The notes: generated by a model not told the origin, from the sequence alone. 64,000 nucleotides of DNA from Paenibacillus sp. L3-i20 (GCF_022180385.2 NZ_BQME02000002.1:930001-994000), one strand, 5' to 3'; counted from the first letter of the stretch, positions 53,336 to 62,687 are shown. Program-made: numbers and translations.

Positions 53336-54682
53336 CTAAGGAATTACTTTCCAAACCGTTGCATTTGCTGTACCTGGTGTTTCACCTTGCGTCCACCATT
53401 TTGCTTCATAGTTTACGCCGTTATAAGTTACTTTATTTCCAGTTGTATACGCAACAGATGCGCTCCAAGCCGGATATGTTGTTGAAGCAGATGGAGTCGT
53501 AACGTTAAGGACATTGCTTGAACCAGATACATTACCTGCTGCATCAATTGCTCTTACGGAGAAAGCATAAGCAGTATTTGCAGTAAGACCCGTTACTGAA
53601 TATTGAAGAGTTGTTCCTGAAACAGTTGCTACTAACGTAGTGCCACGGAAAATACGGTATCCTGTTACTCCAATATTATCTGTCGAAGCACTCCACATTA
53701 AAGGCACTGTCGTAGCTGTAGAAGTTCCCATTACGTGAAGAGTCGTCGGCGCAGTTGGGGCAATAACATCTGGTCCGCTTGAGTTAAGGGTAGTAAAGTT
53801 TGCTATATTACTTGATGAAGAAACGTTGCCTGCTTGATCAACTGCTTTTACTGAAATGGAATAAGCAGTATTTGCTGTCAGACCGCTTAAATTAAACGAA
53901 GTTGCTCCTGTTGTTGAGCCGATTTGAGTTGCGCCGTTAAAGATTCTGTAGCCAGTCACACCAACATTATCTGTTGATGCGTTCCAAGCAAGGGATGCAC
54001 CTGTTGCCGAAATGCCGGAAGCTGCTAGACTAGCAGGAGCAGTTGGAGCAACATTGTCTACAGTTCCGCCAAAGTTAACATCGATTACATTATAGAATGC
54101 ATTAAGCGTATTGGATACTTCCCAAACTGCAAGAATAATTTGGTATCCTGTACGGCTCGGCACGTTACATGTATCTGAATATGAAGTGCCCGGCGTACCT
54201 GAGTACGCTACGTTACAGAATGGAGTAAGATCAAATGATGCACGCGAAAGTGGTGCATTCGGATCCCAGTTTTGTTTCGTAATATAGTATTTCCAGCTAG
54301 CTGTTGCATGCGGAACTTTAATATTCCAGTTAAACGTGTTTGTACCTGCACTGATGTTTACTTTAGACCATCGTGTAGCTGATTGTTGATCCATAATTGA
54401 AAATTGTCCAACATTTGCACTAGCAATTTTTCCATCTGGAGGTCCAGCATTCGGAAAGCCCTTTAAGCCTTCTAAACTATACGGTTCATATTGGATCGAT
54501 CCGCAGTTAAGATTAACTCCGCTTTCACAGAGAGCTCCGCGGCTTGATGGATTGTTAACAAATCCGTGAGCAGAAGCTTTTTGTGAAACGATAAAAAACA
54601 TAGAAACTACTAGTGCTAGTATTACGCTGCCCGCTATGAGCATTTTGGCACGTCCCGGTTGGGAAAAACGTACTGTCGACAT
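53336..54682 (-). CDS. AA10 lytic polysaccharide monooxygenase, second copy
   Basis: A 448-residue secreted LPMO with the same architecture as 9179-10528: signal peptide ending QKASA before HGF, AA10 domain (about 39-208) with YEPYSLEGLKGFPNAGPPDG and the second brace histidine in VPHATASWKYY, two FnIII repeats (STDNVGV, STDNIGV) and a C-terminal binding module (YPAWSASVAY, YEAKWWTQGE). The two proteins are clearly paralogues. ATGGAGG precedes the ATG. Copper-dependent oxidation of chitin or cellulose is expected. Confidence 0.93.
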   Translation of the reverse strand: MSTVRFSQPGRAKMLIAGSVILALVVSMFFIVSQKASAHGFVNNPSSRGALCESGVNLNCGSIQYEPYSLEGLKGFPNAGPPDGKIASANVGQFSIMDQQSATRWSKVNISAGTNTFNWNIKVPHATASWKYYITKQNWDPNAPLSRASFDLTPFCNVAYSGTPGTSYSDTCNVPSRTGYQIILAVWEVSNTLNAFYNVIDVNFGGTVDNVAPTAPASLAASGISATGASLAWNASTDNVGVTGYRIFNGATQIGSTTGATSFNLSGLTANTAYSISVKAVDQAGNVSSSSNIANFTTLNSSGPDVIAPTAPTTLHVMGTSTATTVPLMWSASTDNIGVTGYRIFRGTTLVATVSGTTLQYSVTGLTANTAYAFSVRAIDAAGNVSGSSNVLNVTTPSASTTYPAWSASVAYTTGNKVTYNGVNYEAKWWTQGETPGTANATVWKVIP

Positions 54683-54746
54683 TATTCATTCCTCCATTTT
54701 CGGTTTAATTAATGTGGTTAACCTCTTTCTATCGTTCTACCTTTTC

Positions 54747-54765
54747 GACGTTTATATTAAACGTC
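54747..54765. promoter_or_regulatory. inverted repeat in the LPMO-2 leader
   Basis: GACGTTT (54747-54753) and AAACGTC (54759-54765), perfect arms around five bases, 65 bases upstream of the second LPMO start. It could be an operator or an mRNA hairpin. Confidence 0.4.
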
Positions 54766-54869
54766 TATTACCTATTGTTATGTATGTAATTGTTTCCTCC
54801 TTCCTCATGAAAGGTCGTATGGAAATCATGCTGTTCCGCTTTCGAAAAGCGAACGAACACTCCACTTTT

Positions 54870-54883
54870 AGAAAGCGGTTACA
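54870..54883 (-). promoter_or_regulatory. catabolite-responsive element (cre-like) of the second LPMO
   Basis: Minus-strand TGTAACCGCTTTCT matches the cre consensus at 13 of 14 positions and lies 188 bases before the start codon, almost the same distance as the cre-like site of the first LPMO (185). Confidence 0.5.
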
Positions 54884-55270
54884 AAAACAAATATATGAAA
54901 TACATTTGCATTAATATCTTATCCATAATTGGAAAAATGAGCAATAAACTTCTTGGCACTGTTTTCAAAAAAGATGCTCCTCCTTTAGATCGAATAAAAA
55001 AAATTAAAAAGTAAGCAATACGTCATGGATCAGGAAAAAATGACATACGAAAGCACTATATGACTTATTCCTTCATTCATTAATGCGATTAACTACATAA
55101 GTTTTTTGTCACTTTGCACCAAAAGAACTAGTCACAACTTTGTAGCTGTTCCGACATTATTCCGACATCAATGCACCTTTGACAGACTGTGTTAATATGT
55201 AAAAATTTAGATATAACTCAGTGAATATGCTTGAACCATTTTCTCAATTCGCATTTTGGGAGGTAATTGT

Positions 55271-55330
55271 ATGAAAACAGCAATCGTTACTGGGGGCGTA
55301 TCTGGTATAGATCGAGCCGTTTACATATAG
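55271..55330 (+). pseudogene. N-terminal stub of a short-chain dehydrogenase
   Basis: GGGAGG precedes an ATG whose 19-residue frame, MKTAIVTGGVSGIDRAVYI, is the classical Rossmann start of an SDR (TGGxSGIGRA, with the third glycine changed to D) before a TAG stop. No further SDR sequence follows, so only a stub remains. A direct repeat TTCCGACAT at 55149-55157 and 55160-55168 lies upstream. The rest of 54884-55434 shows nothing else I can support. Confidence 0.65.
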
Positions 55331-55434
55331 TAGTTAGAAAAGATCTCCTTCATTGCCAATTATGCTTGAAAAATAAGAACATATGATCTATTATTGGTTA
55401 CAGTAATTGTTTTTGTATAACTAAGGAGGATTAC

Positions 55435-55890
55435 ATGTTGCAAAATGGAATTGTACTCGTAGTTAGTGTATCAATAATGAAAGATGATAAAGTGTTGATG
55501 ATTAAAGAAGAAAAGGTAGTGGCACATCATAAATGGAATTTCCCTTCGGGGCGAATTGAAATTGGAGAAGATATTCAAGCAGCTGCTAGCAGAGAAGTTA
55601 AAGAAGAAACGGGATATGACGTTAAGCTTACAAGTACTACTGGTGTATACAATTTTATTAGCAGCTTAGGCAACCATATAATTTTATTCCATTTCATTGC
55701 CCAAATTACAGGTGGTACTTTGATGCTTGAAGAAGGAATAATTGAAGGTAAATGGTTCACTTTATCAGAGCTTTTGAACCTTGATGAAACTGAGTTTAGA
55801 GATCACCAAGCACTAAAAGAAATAATAAACAATTTATCCAATGAAGTTTTTCTTCCTCTTCAAATCTATAATGTACAATTGAGAGTATAA
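55435..55890 (+). CDS. Nudix hydrolase
   Basis: A 151-residue Nudix-fold pyrophosphohydrolase. The Nudix box GRIEIGEDIQAAASREVKEE (Gx5Ex7REUxEExGU, about 39-60) is intact. Such enzymes cleave nucleoside diphosphates linked to another moiety; the substrate cannot be inferred. AAGGAGG lies six bases before the ATG. Confidence 0.9.
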   Translation: MLQNGIVLVVSVSIMKDDKVLMIKEEKVVAHHKWNFPSGRIEIGEDIQAAASREVKEETGYDVKLTSTTGVYNFISSLGNHIILFHFIAQITGGTLMLEEGIIEGKWFTLSELLNLDETEFRDHQALKEIINNLSNEVFLPLQIYNVQLRV

Positions 55891-55966
55891 CATTACTTAC
55901 ATATATAAATTTGACGCAATGTTGAAACAAGCACATTTAACTTCATGAGAGGACGGTTATCATAAC

Positions 55967-56404
55967 ATGGAAATCAGAATACCGAACCTATTGGAGCTTA
56001 AGGTATTATTAGCGCTATCTCCACAAGCTATGTTTGAAGGAACAATGGGCAGAGTAAAACCTACTGAGGAGAAAATGAAACAACTTGTTGAACCGCTACT
56101 AGAAAAGGGCTGCAACTATTTAATTGCAACAGAAGATTCAAAATTATTGGGATGGGTTCTAATAGGAGCAAGTACAGACCAATTTACCGATAACGTAATT
56201 GGATTTATTTATGAGCTTTATGTTATTGAAGAGTTTAGGGGAAAGGGAATATCTAGAAAGTTGATGAATCATGCCATTGAGCAGTTGAAAATAGAAGGAT
56301 ATTTGGAAGTTCGTCTAGCTGTTTTTGTAGAAAACCAAGCTATCCAACTCTACGAAAAATTAGGTTTTTCAAAAAGAAATATAACGATGAGTTTACCGTT
56401 GTGA
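55967..56404 (+). CDS. GNAT-family N-acetyltransferase
   Basis: A 145-residue acetyltransferase. ELYVIEEFRGKGISRKLMNH (about 83-102) is the acetyl-CoA-binding motif A (RGKGIS), and AIQLYEKLGFSKRN is motif B. The acceptor substrate is unknown. It follows the Nudix gene by 76 bases on the same strand and may share its transcript. Confidence 0.85.
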   Translation: MEIRIPNLLELKVLLALSPQAMFEGTMGRVKPTEEKMKQLVEPLLEKGCNYLIATEDSKLLGWVLIGASTDQFTDNVIGFIYELYVIEEFRGKGISRKLMNHAIEQLKIEGYLEVRLAVFVENQAIQLYEKLGFSKRNITMSLPL

Positions 56405-56433
56405 TAATTATTTAATGTGTTTGATAAATGAAA

Positions 56434-56510
56434 TGAAGTGATCTGTTCATCGTTAATGATTAGTAGATCACTTCAATATAAAAAAGAGATGACACAAAAG
56501 TCATCTCTTT
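56434..56510. terminator. two adjacent terminator hairpins
   Basis: GAAGTGATCT (56435-56444) pairs with AGATCACTTC (56465-56474), and AAAGAGATGAC (56483-56493) pairs with GTCATCTCTTT (56500-56510). They separate the converging GNAT and azoreductase genes. Confidence 0.85.
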
Positions 56511-56520
56511 CAAGCTTCAA

Positions 56521-57144
56521 TTAAAAATTAGTAGCGATTGCAGCAGTTTCTGCTAATCCTTTTGCAATAATATCACCGGATTGGTCTTTAAATTGATTAT
56601 GACCTTCAATAACAACCTCTTCAGCATTGATTCCAAATAGGCCAAGTGCTGCTTTTATTGGTCTAATTGCTGATTCAAATGCAGACATTGGCTCCACGGA
56701 GTATACTCCGCCACGTGCATTTAGCAATACTACTTTTTTGTCGCCTAAAAGACCTACTGGACCTTCCGCAGTGTATTTAAACGCTTTGCCAGCCTGTGCA
56801 ATGTAAGATAAATAAGTTGTCAGTGGTGCAGGAGCAGCGAAGTTCCAAAGTGGGAACGCAATAACAACTTTATCTGCTGCTTGAAATTGATCCATATAAC
56901 GATTAGCAATATCTGCTGCCTTCTGCTCTACTTCTGTCAATGGGAAACCTTGAGCTAATTTAAATAGACCAGTTATCGTATCATTTCCGTAGTAAGGAAG
57001 CTCAACATTGAATAGGTCAAGTTCAGTGATGGAATCTGATTCATGAGTTTCCTTATACGTATTTAGAAATTTTTCATACATTTGTACACTTACCGCTTGA
57101 TCAGCGGGACGATCATTTACTTTAATAAACAGTACGTTAGCCAT
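56521..57144 (-). CDS. azoR: FMN-dependent NADH-azoreductase
   Basis: A 207-residue flavodoxin-fold quinone/azo reductase. It has the N-terminal VLFIKVNDRPADQAVSVQM loop, FPLWNFAAPAPLTTYLSYIA (about 101-120), which binds flavin, and VVLLNARGGVYS (about 138-150). AzoR proteins reduce quinones and azo dyes with NADH and often protect against thiol-reactive compounds. It is divergent from a double MerR regulator, which may control it. Confidence 0.9.
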   Translation of the reverse strand: MANVLFIKVNDRPADQAVSVQMYEKFLNTYKETHESDSITELDLFNVELPYYGNDTITGLFKLAQGFPLTEVEQKAADIANRYMDQFQAADKVVIAFPLWNFAAPAPLTTYLSYIAQAGKAFKYTAEGPVGLLGDKKVVLLNARGGVYSVEPMSAFESAIRPIKAALGLFGINAEEVVIEGHNQFKDQSGDIIAKGLAETAAIATNF

Positions 57145-57402
57145 GCATTAATCTCTCCCTTAATTCCTCTTTTGTATGTTGCATTCGGTTGCGATATTGG
57201 GATGGATTGTAAATTACGTTTTAATGTGCCTGTTGAAAGCACAATAATCCCCAAAAAAATATGCAACTGTCTAAAGCACATTATAGGGATATTTATTAGA
57301 AAATTCAAGTGGAATATTTTAAGGTGATTTAATAACTAACATTGCTTACATTAATTTTATTTAGTATATTAGGAATCTACTTTCAATGGAGGTGGATCAT
57401 TT

Positions 57403-58113
57403 ATGCGTTATTACAAACCAATTGAGATCGCTCGTGAGCTTGGTATTAGTACAAGTGCTCTGCGTCACTATGAGTCGTGGGGTGTCATTCCTATTCCTGA
57501 ACGGGCTGCCAATGGGTACCGGCTATATACAGAAATACATGTTGCTTACTTCCGCTGTCTTCGCAAAATGGCATCTGGTTACGGAATTGGCATTACGTGT
57601 GAAGTACTCCGTTATGTTCAAAAGTCTGATATGGATGCGGCTTTTTGGTTAGTGAAGAAACAACAAGCACTTCTTGAGCAAGAGAAAACGGTTGCTGATC
57701 AAACGTTATCATTACTCCAACAACCGACATTGCAGCTCACAGTTCATAAAAAAACTAAAACTCATATGTCTATTGGTGAAGTTGCCGCTTTTACTAAAGT
57801 TCAAACGTCAGCAATTCGTCATTGGGAGAAAGAAGGCCTTCTTACTCCTCTGCGTGATCCGGACAACGGATACAGAGTGTTTACTCCAACTCATGTCAGA
57901 CAAATTCTACTCATTAACACTTTGCGAAGAACCGTTTATTTCTTAGAAAACATGAAAGAAATTGTACATGCTTTGGAGCATCAAAACTTGGATAAAGCAA
58001 AGGAAGTAACTGTACAAGCTCTAGCTAGCATTCATGAGCGCAATCGCGAACAGTTTTATGGTGCTCATCAATTAGTGGAGTTATGTAAAGCTGTTGGTCT
58101 TATTAAAACATGA
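57403..58113 (+). CDS. MerR regulator with two tandem MerR DNA-binding domains
   Basis: A 236-residue protein. The first MerR winged helix (YKPIEIARELGISTSALRHY, about 4-70) and a helical segment (about 85-115) are followed by a second complete MerR domain (SIGEVAAFTKVQTSAIRHWE, about 124-190) and a C-terminal helix. Most MerR proteins have one such domain and dimerise, so this polypeptide could bind its operator asymmetrically. ATGGAGGTGG precedes the ATG. Divergent azoR is the natural candidate target. Confidence 0.85.
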   Translation: MRYYKPIEIARELGISTSALRHYESWGVIPIPERAANGYRLYTEIHVAYFRCLRKMASGYGIGITCEVLRYVQKSDMDAAFWLVKKQQALLEQEKTVADQTLSLLQQPTLQLTVHKKTKTHMSIGEVAAFTKVQTSAIRHWEKEGLLTPLRDPDNGYRVFTPTHVRQILLINTLRRTVYFLENMKEIVHALEHQNLDKAKEVTVQALASIHERNREQFYGAHQLVELCKAVGLIKT

Positions 58114-58140
58114 GGCTGCACAGGAGTCAGCCTCATGTTG
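58108..58140. terminator. bidirectional terminator
   Basis: TGAGGCTG (58111-58118) pairs with CAGCCTCA (58128-58135), between the converging MerR and thrS genes. Confidence 0.7.
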
Positions 58141-58151
58141 CGTTTAATCCG

Positions 58152-60068
58152 TTAGCTATTTTTTTGCTGAATCTCCTCAAGCAATTGCTCAATAAACGAT
58201 TCTACAGTTCTCGAACCAATGTCACCTTCACCACGCTTACGCACGGAGATCAGCTCATTCGTCCTCTCGTTTTCGCCTAAAACGATCATATATGGAACTT
58301 TCGTAAGCTGTGCTTCACGAATCTTAAATCCTAGTTTCTCGTAACGAGCGTCCACCTCTACCCTTATTCCGTGCTCGCTAAGCGATTGTTTCACTTCTAA
58401 TGCATAGCTTAAATCAATATCTGACACAGGTAATATTTTCACTTGAAGTGGTGATAGCCATAGTGGGAAATGACCGCTATAGTGCTCCGTCAATATTCCT
58501 ATAAACCTCTCCATGGAGCCATAAACTGCACGATGAATGACGACCGGCCTATGCCTTTGATTGTCCTCACCAATATATGAAAGCTCGAACTTTTCTGGCA
58601 TTTGAAAGTCGAGTTGTATCGTCCCACATTGCCAGCTCCGTTTAAGTGCGTCTTGAATGTGAAAGTCAATTTTTGGTCCATAAAAAGCTCCATCGCCTTC
58701 ATTAATTCGATACGGAATTGCTAAACTTTCTAAAACACGTTGCAAAGCTGACTCAGCTTCGCCCCATAGTTGTTCTGATCCCATATAATCATCTGGTCTT
58801 GTAGACAGCTCAATCGTGTAACTGAAGCCAAACACCTTGTACATATCGCTTATTTGAGAAATCACGGAGCTTATTTCACTTTCAATCTGATCCGGGCGGA
58901 CAAAGATATGTGCATCATCTTGACAAAATGTCCGTACACGAGACATCCCATTAAGTGCTCCTGAAGCTTCATGTCGATGAACCTGTCCAAATTCTGCAAG
59001 ACGAATCGGTAGTTCCTTATAAGAGTGAAGCTGATTTTTATAAATAATCATATGGCCAGGACAGTTCATCGGTTTAAGCGCATACTTTGTATCATCAACA
59101 TCTGTGAAGTACATATTATCTTTGTAGTGCTCCCAGTGACCGGACTGTTCCCACATGCGTTGATTCATCATTAGAGGTGTCCGTACTTCCGAATAACTAT
59201 TTCGCTGTTGAAATTGTCTTGAGAAACTTTCAAGCTGGTTGCGAAGCACCATCCCATTATGCAAATAAAACGGCATCCCTGGAGCTTCCTCTGAGAACAT
59301 AAACAGCTGCAGCTCTTTGCCTAACTTTCGATGATCACGTTTCTTAGCCTCTTCAAGAAGGAATAGATGTTCATCCAATTGTGCTTGCTTCGGAAATGCT
59401 GTTCCATAAATGCGCTGAAGCATTTTGTTATTGGAGTCACCTCTCCAGTAAGCTCCTGCTGTACTAAGTAGTTTAAATGCTTTTATTCGCCCAGTTGAAG
59501 GAAGATGTGGACCTCTGCAAAGGTCCGAAAACTCACCTTGTTCGTAAATTGAGATAATGGCATCCATCGGCAGGTTTTCAATTAGCTCCACCTTCAAATG
59601 TTCTCCGCTTATCCCAAACAACGCAAGTGCCTCTTCTCTGTTAACTTCACGCCGACGAATCGGCAAGTTCTCCTTAACTATAACCAACATTTCTTTCTCA
59701 ATCTTTGTTAGATCGCCTTGTGTCAACGGCTGCTCAATATCAATGTCGTAATAAAAGCCGTCTGTAATGACAGGCCCGATTCCGAGCTTCACAACATTAT
59801 TGCCATAAATACGTTTAAGTGCCTGCACCAACAGATGTGCTGTACTATGGCGGTACACCTCTAATCCATCCCCACTATCGATTGTTATCATTTCTAATGT
59901 TGAATGAGCAAGGATGGGTGTATTGCTGTCTACTACTGTTCCGTTCAGCTTACCGGCGATAGTGTTTTTCCTAAGATTAGTAGACATTGCCCCTGCCAGT
60001 TCTTCAATTGTAATGCCTGCTTCAACCTCTTTTACTGCGCCATCTGGTAATGTAACTCTAATAACCAT
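58152..60068 (-). CDS. thrS: threonyl-tRNA synthetase
   Basis: A 638-residue class II aminoacyl-tRNA synthetase of normal length. An N-terminal TGS domain (VTLPDGAVKEVEAGITIEE, 1-60) and an editing SAD domain (about 65-220) are followed by the catalytic core with zinc-binding MNCPGHM (about 333), motif 2 HRHEASGALNGMSRVRTF (about 365) and motif 3, and the anticodon-binding domain (about 540-638). ATG 60068 is preceded by AGGTGAAGGAA; the longer frame runs through the T-box leader and is not coding. Expression is controlled by that leader. Confidence 0.95.
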   Translation of the reverse strand: MVIRVTLPDGAVKEVEAGITIEELAGAMSTNLRKNTIAGKLNGTVVDSNTPILAHSTLEMITIDSGDGLEVYRHSTAHLLVQALKRIYGNNVVKLGIGPVITDGFYYDIDIEQPLTQGDLTKIEKEMLVIVKENLPIRRREVNREEALALFGISGEHLKVELIENLPMDAIISIYEQGEFSDLCRGPHLPSTGRIKAFKLLSTAGAYWRGDSNNKMLQRIYGTAFPKQAQLDEHLFLLEEAKKRDHRKLGKELQLFMFSEEAPGMPFYLHNGMVLRNQLESFSRQFQQRNSYSEVRTPLMMNQRMWEQSGHWEHYKDNMYFTDVDDTKYALKPMNCPGHMIIYKNQLHSYKELPIRLAEFGQVHRHEASGALNGMSRVRTFCQDDAHIFVRPDQIESEISSVISQISDMYKVFGFSYTIELSTRPDDYMGSEQLWGEAESALQRVLESLAIPYRINEGDGAFYGPKIDFHIQDALKRSWQCGTIQLDFQMPEKFELSYIGEDNQRHRPVVIHRAVYGSMERFIGILTEHYSGHFPLWLSPLQVKILPVSDIDLSYALEVKQSLSEHGIRVEVDARYEKLGFKIREAQLTKVPYMIVLGENERTNELISVRKRGEGDIGSRTVESFIEQLLEEIQQKNS

Positions 60069-60397
60069 TTCCTTCACCTTCCTGATTTTTGAGATCAAGT
60101 CTAGGGAAATGCGCACAAAAAAAGCACGCATCCCGCAAAGGGACGAGTGCTTGTATACTCGTGGTTCCACCCTAATTCTGGTCTCATAATAAATCAAGAC
60201 CCTCATTGGCATCCTGTAACGGGGATCAATCGGTGACGATTACTAAAGTTTGCATAGAGCAAACCGATTCCACGTCACAGCTACAAAGGGGTAACTTCAA
60301 CTTCATCGCTGAAGGAGCTTGCAGCAATCGCCCCTCTCTCTGTGCAGGTTGAATGTTGGAGTCTTGTCTTTGATCTTCGCCTTAGTTAGTATTGCTT
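60069..60397 (-). ncRNA. T-box leader of thrS
   Basis: The conserved T-box sequence AGGGTGGAACCACG lies at 60160-60173 on the minus strand, followed by a terminator (60117-60150) ending in T7. The upstream part can form Stem I; a threonine codon ACC in GTTACCCC near 60290 is a candidate specifier. Uncharged tRNA-Thr would stabilise the antiterminator and raise thrS expression. Confidence 0.88.
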
Positions 60398-60404
60398 GAT
60401 GTGA

Positions 60405-60434
60405 ATTATATAAGCCATTGGAATGATATGTCAA
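60405..60434 (-). promoter_or_regulatory. thrS promoter
   Basis: -35 TTGACA (60429-60434), an 18-base spacer and -10 TATAAT (60405-60410) directly precede the T-box leader, eight bases after the stop codon of the MFS gene. Confidence 0.8.
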
Positions 60435-60441
60435 GCCCGTT

Positions 60442-61626
60442 TTATGCAGTTAATTCAGATTTCATTTTCGGTTTAAAGGCAAATCCAAGTAAAGCAAAGA
60501 CGAGAAATGCCGATCCCAAAAATAGAAAAATACTGTATGGAGCTATATATTTGATACCAAATCCACCAAGTGTAGGACCCAAGATACTACCTATACTAAA
60601 GTGAATCGATGTGAGTATATTAGCAGCAGGCAATATAGAGCGCGGTAAAACATCAGCTGCGTAGGCTAGTCCTAATGAATAGAACGAACCAACTACTCCT
60701 CCAGAAATAATAAACAATACAAATAGAAGCGGGATGTTGTCGTGTGCTACAGGAATCAAACTAAATGTAATTGATCCAACAATTCCGCATGCTATCAAAA
60801 TAGGTTTTCGACCGATTTTGTCACTCCAAATACCGAGTGGTAATTGCAGAATTAAGCTGCCAATACCAAATGAAACGAGCAGTAATGAAATCCATTGTTG
60901 TCCCAAATCAATTCGCATGCCATATAATGGGAAGTTACTGTTCATGGAAGCTTCCATCAATCCAAATAGGAAACCTGGTATGAGAACAAACCATGCTATT
61001 CGATATGTCTTGACAAATCGATTCCCTGTAGCTTCACTCAATTTAGGCGCTTCAGGCAGCTCATTTTTCATCCGTAGTACAAGTAATAACACTGTAATGA
61101 AAAATGTTCCAGAAACTAGGAATGGAACTGCTTTGCCGAATTGTAATAGGTTGATTCCGAGCGGTCCTAAACTAAATCCTAAGCCATACGACATTCCATA
61201 AAGCGATATAAACCTACCCCTTTTATTGGCAGGACTTGAACTAACGATCCAAAGTTGAGTTGAATAATGCAGCGCACTATCTCCTACACCAACTAGCAAC
61301 CGTAAAATAAACCAAATGGTTAGCGAATCTGTAACCGGAAAAAGTAAGTTAGACGTCGTTACTAGTGCAATACCTACGACAATAACCTTTTTGTAACCAA
61401 ATCGTCTGACTGGCCTCTCAATAAAAAACATCGTACAAAATATGCCGATGTACATTGCAGCTGAGTTAATGCCATTTAGATCCGATGAAACCCCTTTTTG
61501 TTCTAGCATAATGGACAGTAGTGGTAGTAGAAGCCCCTGACTTAAACCCGCAACTACAACGACAAGCAGTAGTGTAATTAAACGATATGGATTAGATAAT
61601 TGTGATGTATTTCCTTGCGATAACAA
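60442..61626 (-). CDS. MFS transporter
   Basis: A 394-residue transporter with twelve predicted helices. VVVVAGLSQGLLLPLLSIML opens the first helix, FIERPVRRFGYKK is the loop-2/3 signature, and GIWSDKIGRKPIL its repeat in the second half. It belongs to the general drug/H+ antiporter-like group (MFS_1); the substrate is unknown. The start is probably TTG at 61624-61626, with AAGGAG 16 bases upstream. Confidence 0.82.
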   Translation of the reverse strand: MLSQGNTSQLSNPYRLITLLLVVVVAGLSQGLLLPLLSIMLEQKGVSSDLNGINSAAMYIGIFCTMFFIERPVRRFGYKKVIVVGIALVTTSNLLFPVTDSLTIWFILRLLVGVGDSALHYSTQLWIVSSSPANKRGRFISLYGMSYGLGFSLGPLGINLLQFGKAVPFLVSGTFFITVLLLVLRMKNELPEAPKLSEATGNRFVKTYRIAWFVLIPGFLFGLMEASMNSNFPLYGMRIDLGQQWISLLLVSFGIGSLILQLPLGIWSDKIGRKPILIACGIVGSITFSLIPVAHDNIPLLFVLFIISGGVVGSFYSLGLAYAADVLPRSILPAANILTSIHFSIGSILGPTLGGFGIKYIAPYSIFLFLGSAFLVFALLGFAFKPKMKSELTA

Positions 61627-61692
61627 ACCTGTTGCACTCTCCTTGAGTTCTGAAAACTCTTGATGTATATCCTACACTTTTGTGTTTGGATG

Positions 61693-61980
61693 CTATGATG
61701 ATAAAGTTAGTTCCTTATACATTGCTATAAAAGCTTGTGGATCACCATGAACGTTATATGAGAATACGCCTTGTTGCGTATGTAAATAAAGCAACCCCTC
61801 ATCTCCCCCCATTCGCCGGAAGGAAAGATCATGAATGTCCTCTATTGCAAATTCTCGATGCGCAGTTACAATTTTGTTCACATAAAGATACATGGAACGA
61901 TCCTCTTTGATTGTCTTCATTTCTATGCCAGATAATACTCTTTCAACTTTGTAATAGGACTGTATAGCGATCCATTTCAT
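61693..61980 (-). CDS. conserved small protein of unknown function
   Basis: A 95-residue cytoplasmic protein, predicted beta-rich (MYLYVNKIVTAHREFAI, GLLYLHTQQGVFSYNVH), possibly a small PH-like fold. GAGAGG precedes the ATG. I cannot name a family. It sits between the MFS gene and a lipoprotein gene, all on the minus strand. Confidence 0.6.
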   Translation of the reverse strand: MKWIAIQSYYKVERVLSGIEMKTIKEDRSMYLYVNKIVTAHREFAIEDIHDLSFRRMGGDEGLLYLHTQQGVFSYNVHGDPQAFIAMYKELTLSS

Positions 61981-62007
61981 TCACAAACCTCTCTTTCTCT
62001 ACTCATG

Positions 62008-62033
62008 AAAAAAAGGAGCGAACGCATCGCTCC
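62008..62033 (-). terminator. terminator of the DUF6376 lipoprotein gene
   Basis: GGAGCG (62015-62020) with CGCTCC (62028-62033), followed by T7 on the minus strand. Confidence 0.8.
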
Positions 62034-62061
62034 ATTTACTCGATTAACGGCATATGTCGGA

Positions 62062-62505
62062 TTATTGTGGCGCTAACTGATTGATCTGAGCTAACAACTC
62101 GTTGATCTTATTTAAAGATTCTGGAATGCCTGTTGATTCAAAAGCGGCTCTTCCTTGTTCAATATTTGTTAAAGCTTTATCAATGCCTCCTTGCAGTGTC
62201 TCGTTATACTGCACGATAGATTGATGTATTTGAGTTGCGTAATCAGGTACTGTGATACCTTCATAATTTACAACTTGTTCTTTCAAGTCAGTTAACTTTT
62301 GTGTCAAATCAGTACGAGCATCAATGTCTGTTAATGCCTTTTCTGCCAACCCAGTCATCTCTTGTCCGAAATCAGTAACTGTTTGCATATAGTTAGTTGT
62401 CTCAGTTGTGAAATTAACGGTTTGTTCGACACTTTCAAATAATCCGCAACCTGGCAAAATAAACAGCGCCATAGCCATTAGTATCGTTAAACCCTTTGTT
62501 TTCAT
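62062..62505 (-). CDS. DUF6376-like lipoprotein
   Basis: A 147-residue lipoprotein. The signal peptide ends FILPGC, followed by GLFESVEQTVNFTTETTNY, and the rest is a continuous amphipathic helix bundle (ADIDART-like, LTDLKEQVVNYE, INELLAQINQLAP). Similar DUF6376 lipoproteins occur in many Bacillus and Paenibacillus genomes without known function. AAAGGGG lies about 12 bases before the ATG. Confidence 0.75.
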   Translation of the reverse strand: MKTKGLTILMAMALFILPGCGLFESVEQTVNFTTETTNYMQTVTDFGQEMTGLAEKALTDIDARTDLTQKLTDLKEQVVNYEGITVPDYATQIHQSIVQYNETLQGGIDKALTNIEQGRAAFESTGIPESLNKINELLAQINQLAPQ

Positions 62506-62687
62506 TTCGAATCCAGCCCCTTTATATTGTCATTTCTGATGGTATGTTCTAGGTACGTCTTATTGATATACCCATTTTATACTATACGGAAACGTCAAAC
62601 ACTGGTTTCATCTGTACTTTTTCCATCATTACATTATATCTCGACACGTGCACGGTTTCAATCGGAAGAAATTAGCCGAAATGAAAT

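Noticed and set aside
54636..54914. 92-codon ORF antisense to the LPMO-2 start
   Set aside because: It overlaps the LPMO signal peptide and promoter in antisense, and lacks a ribosome site or domain pattern.
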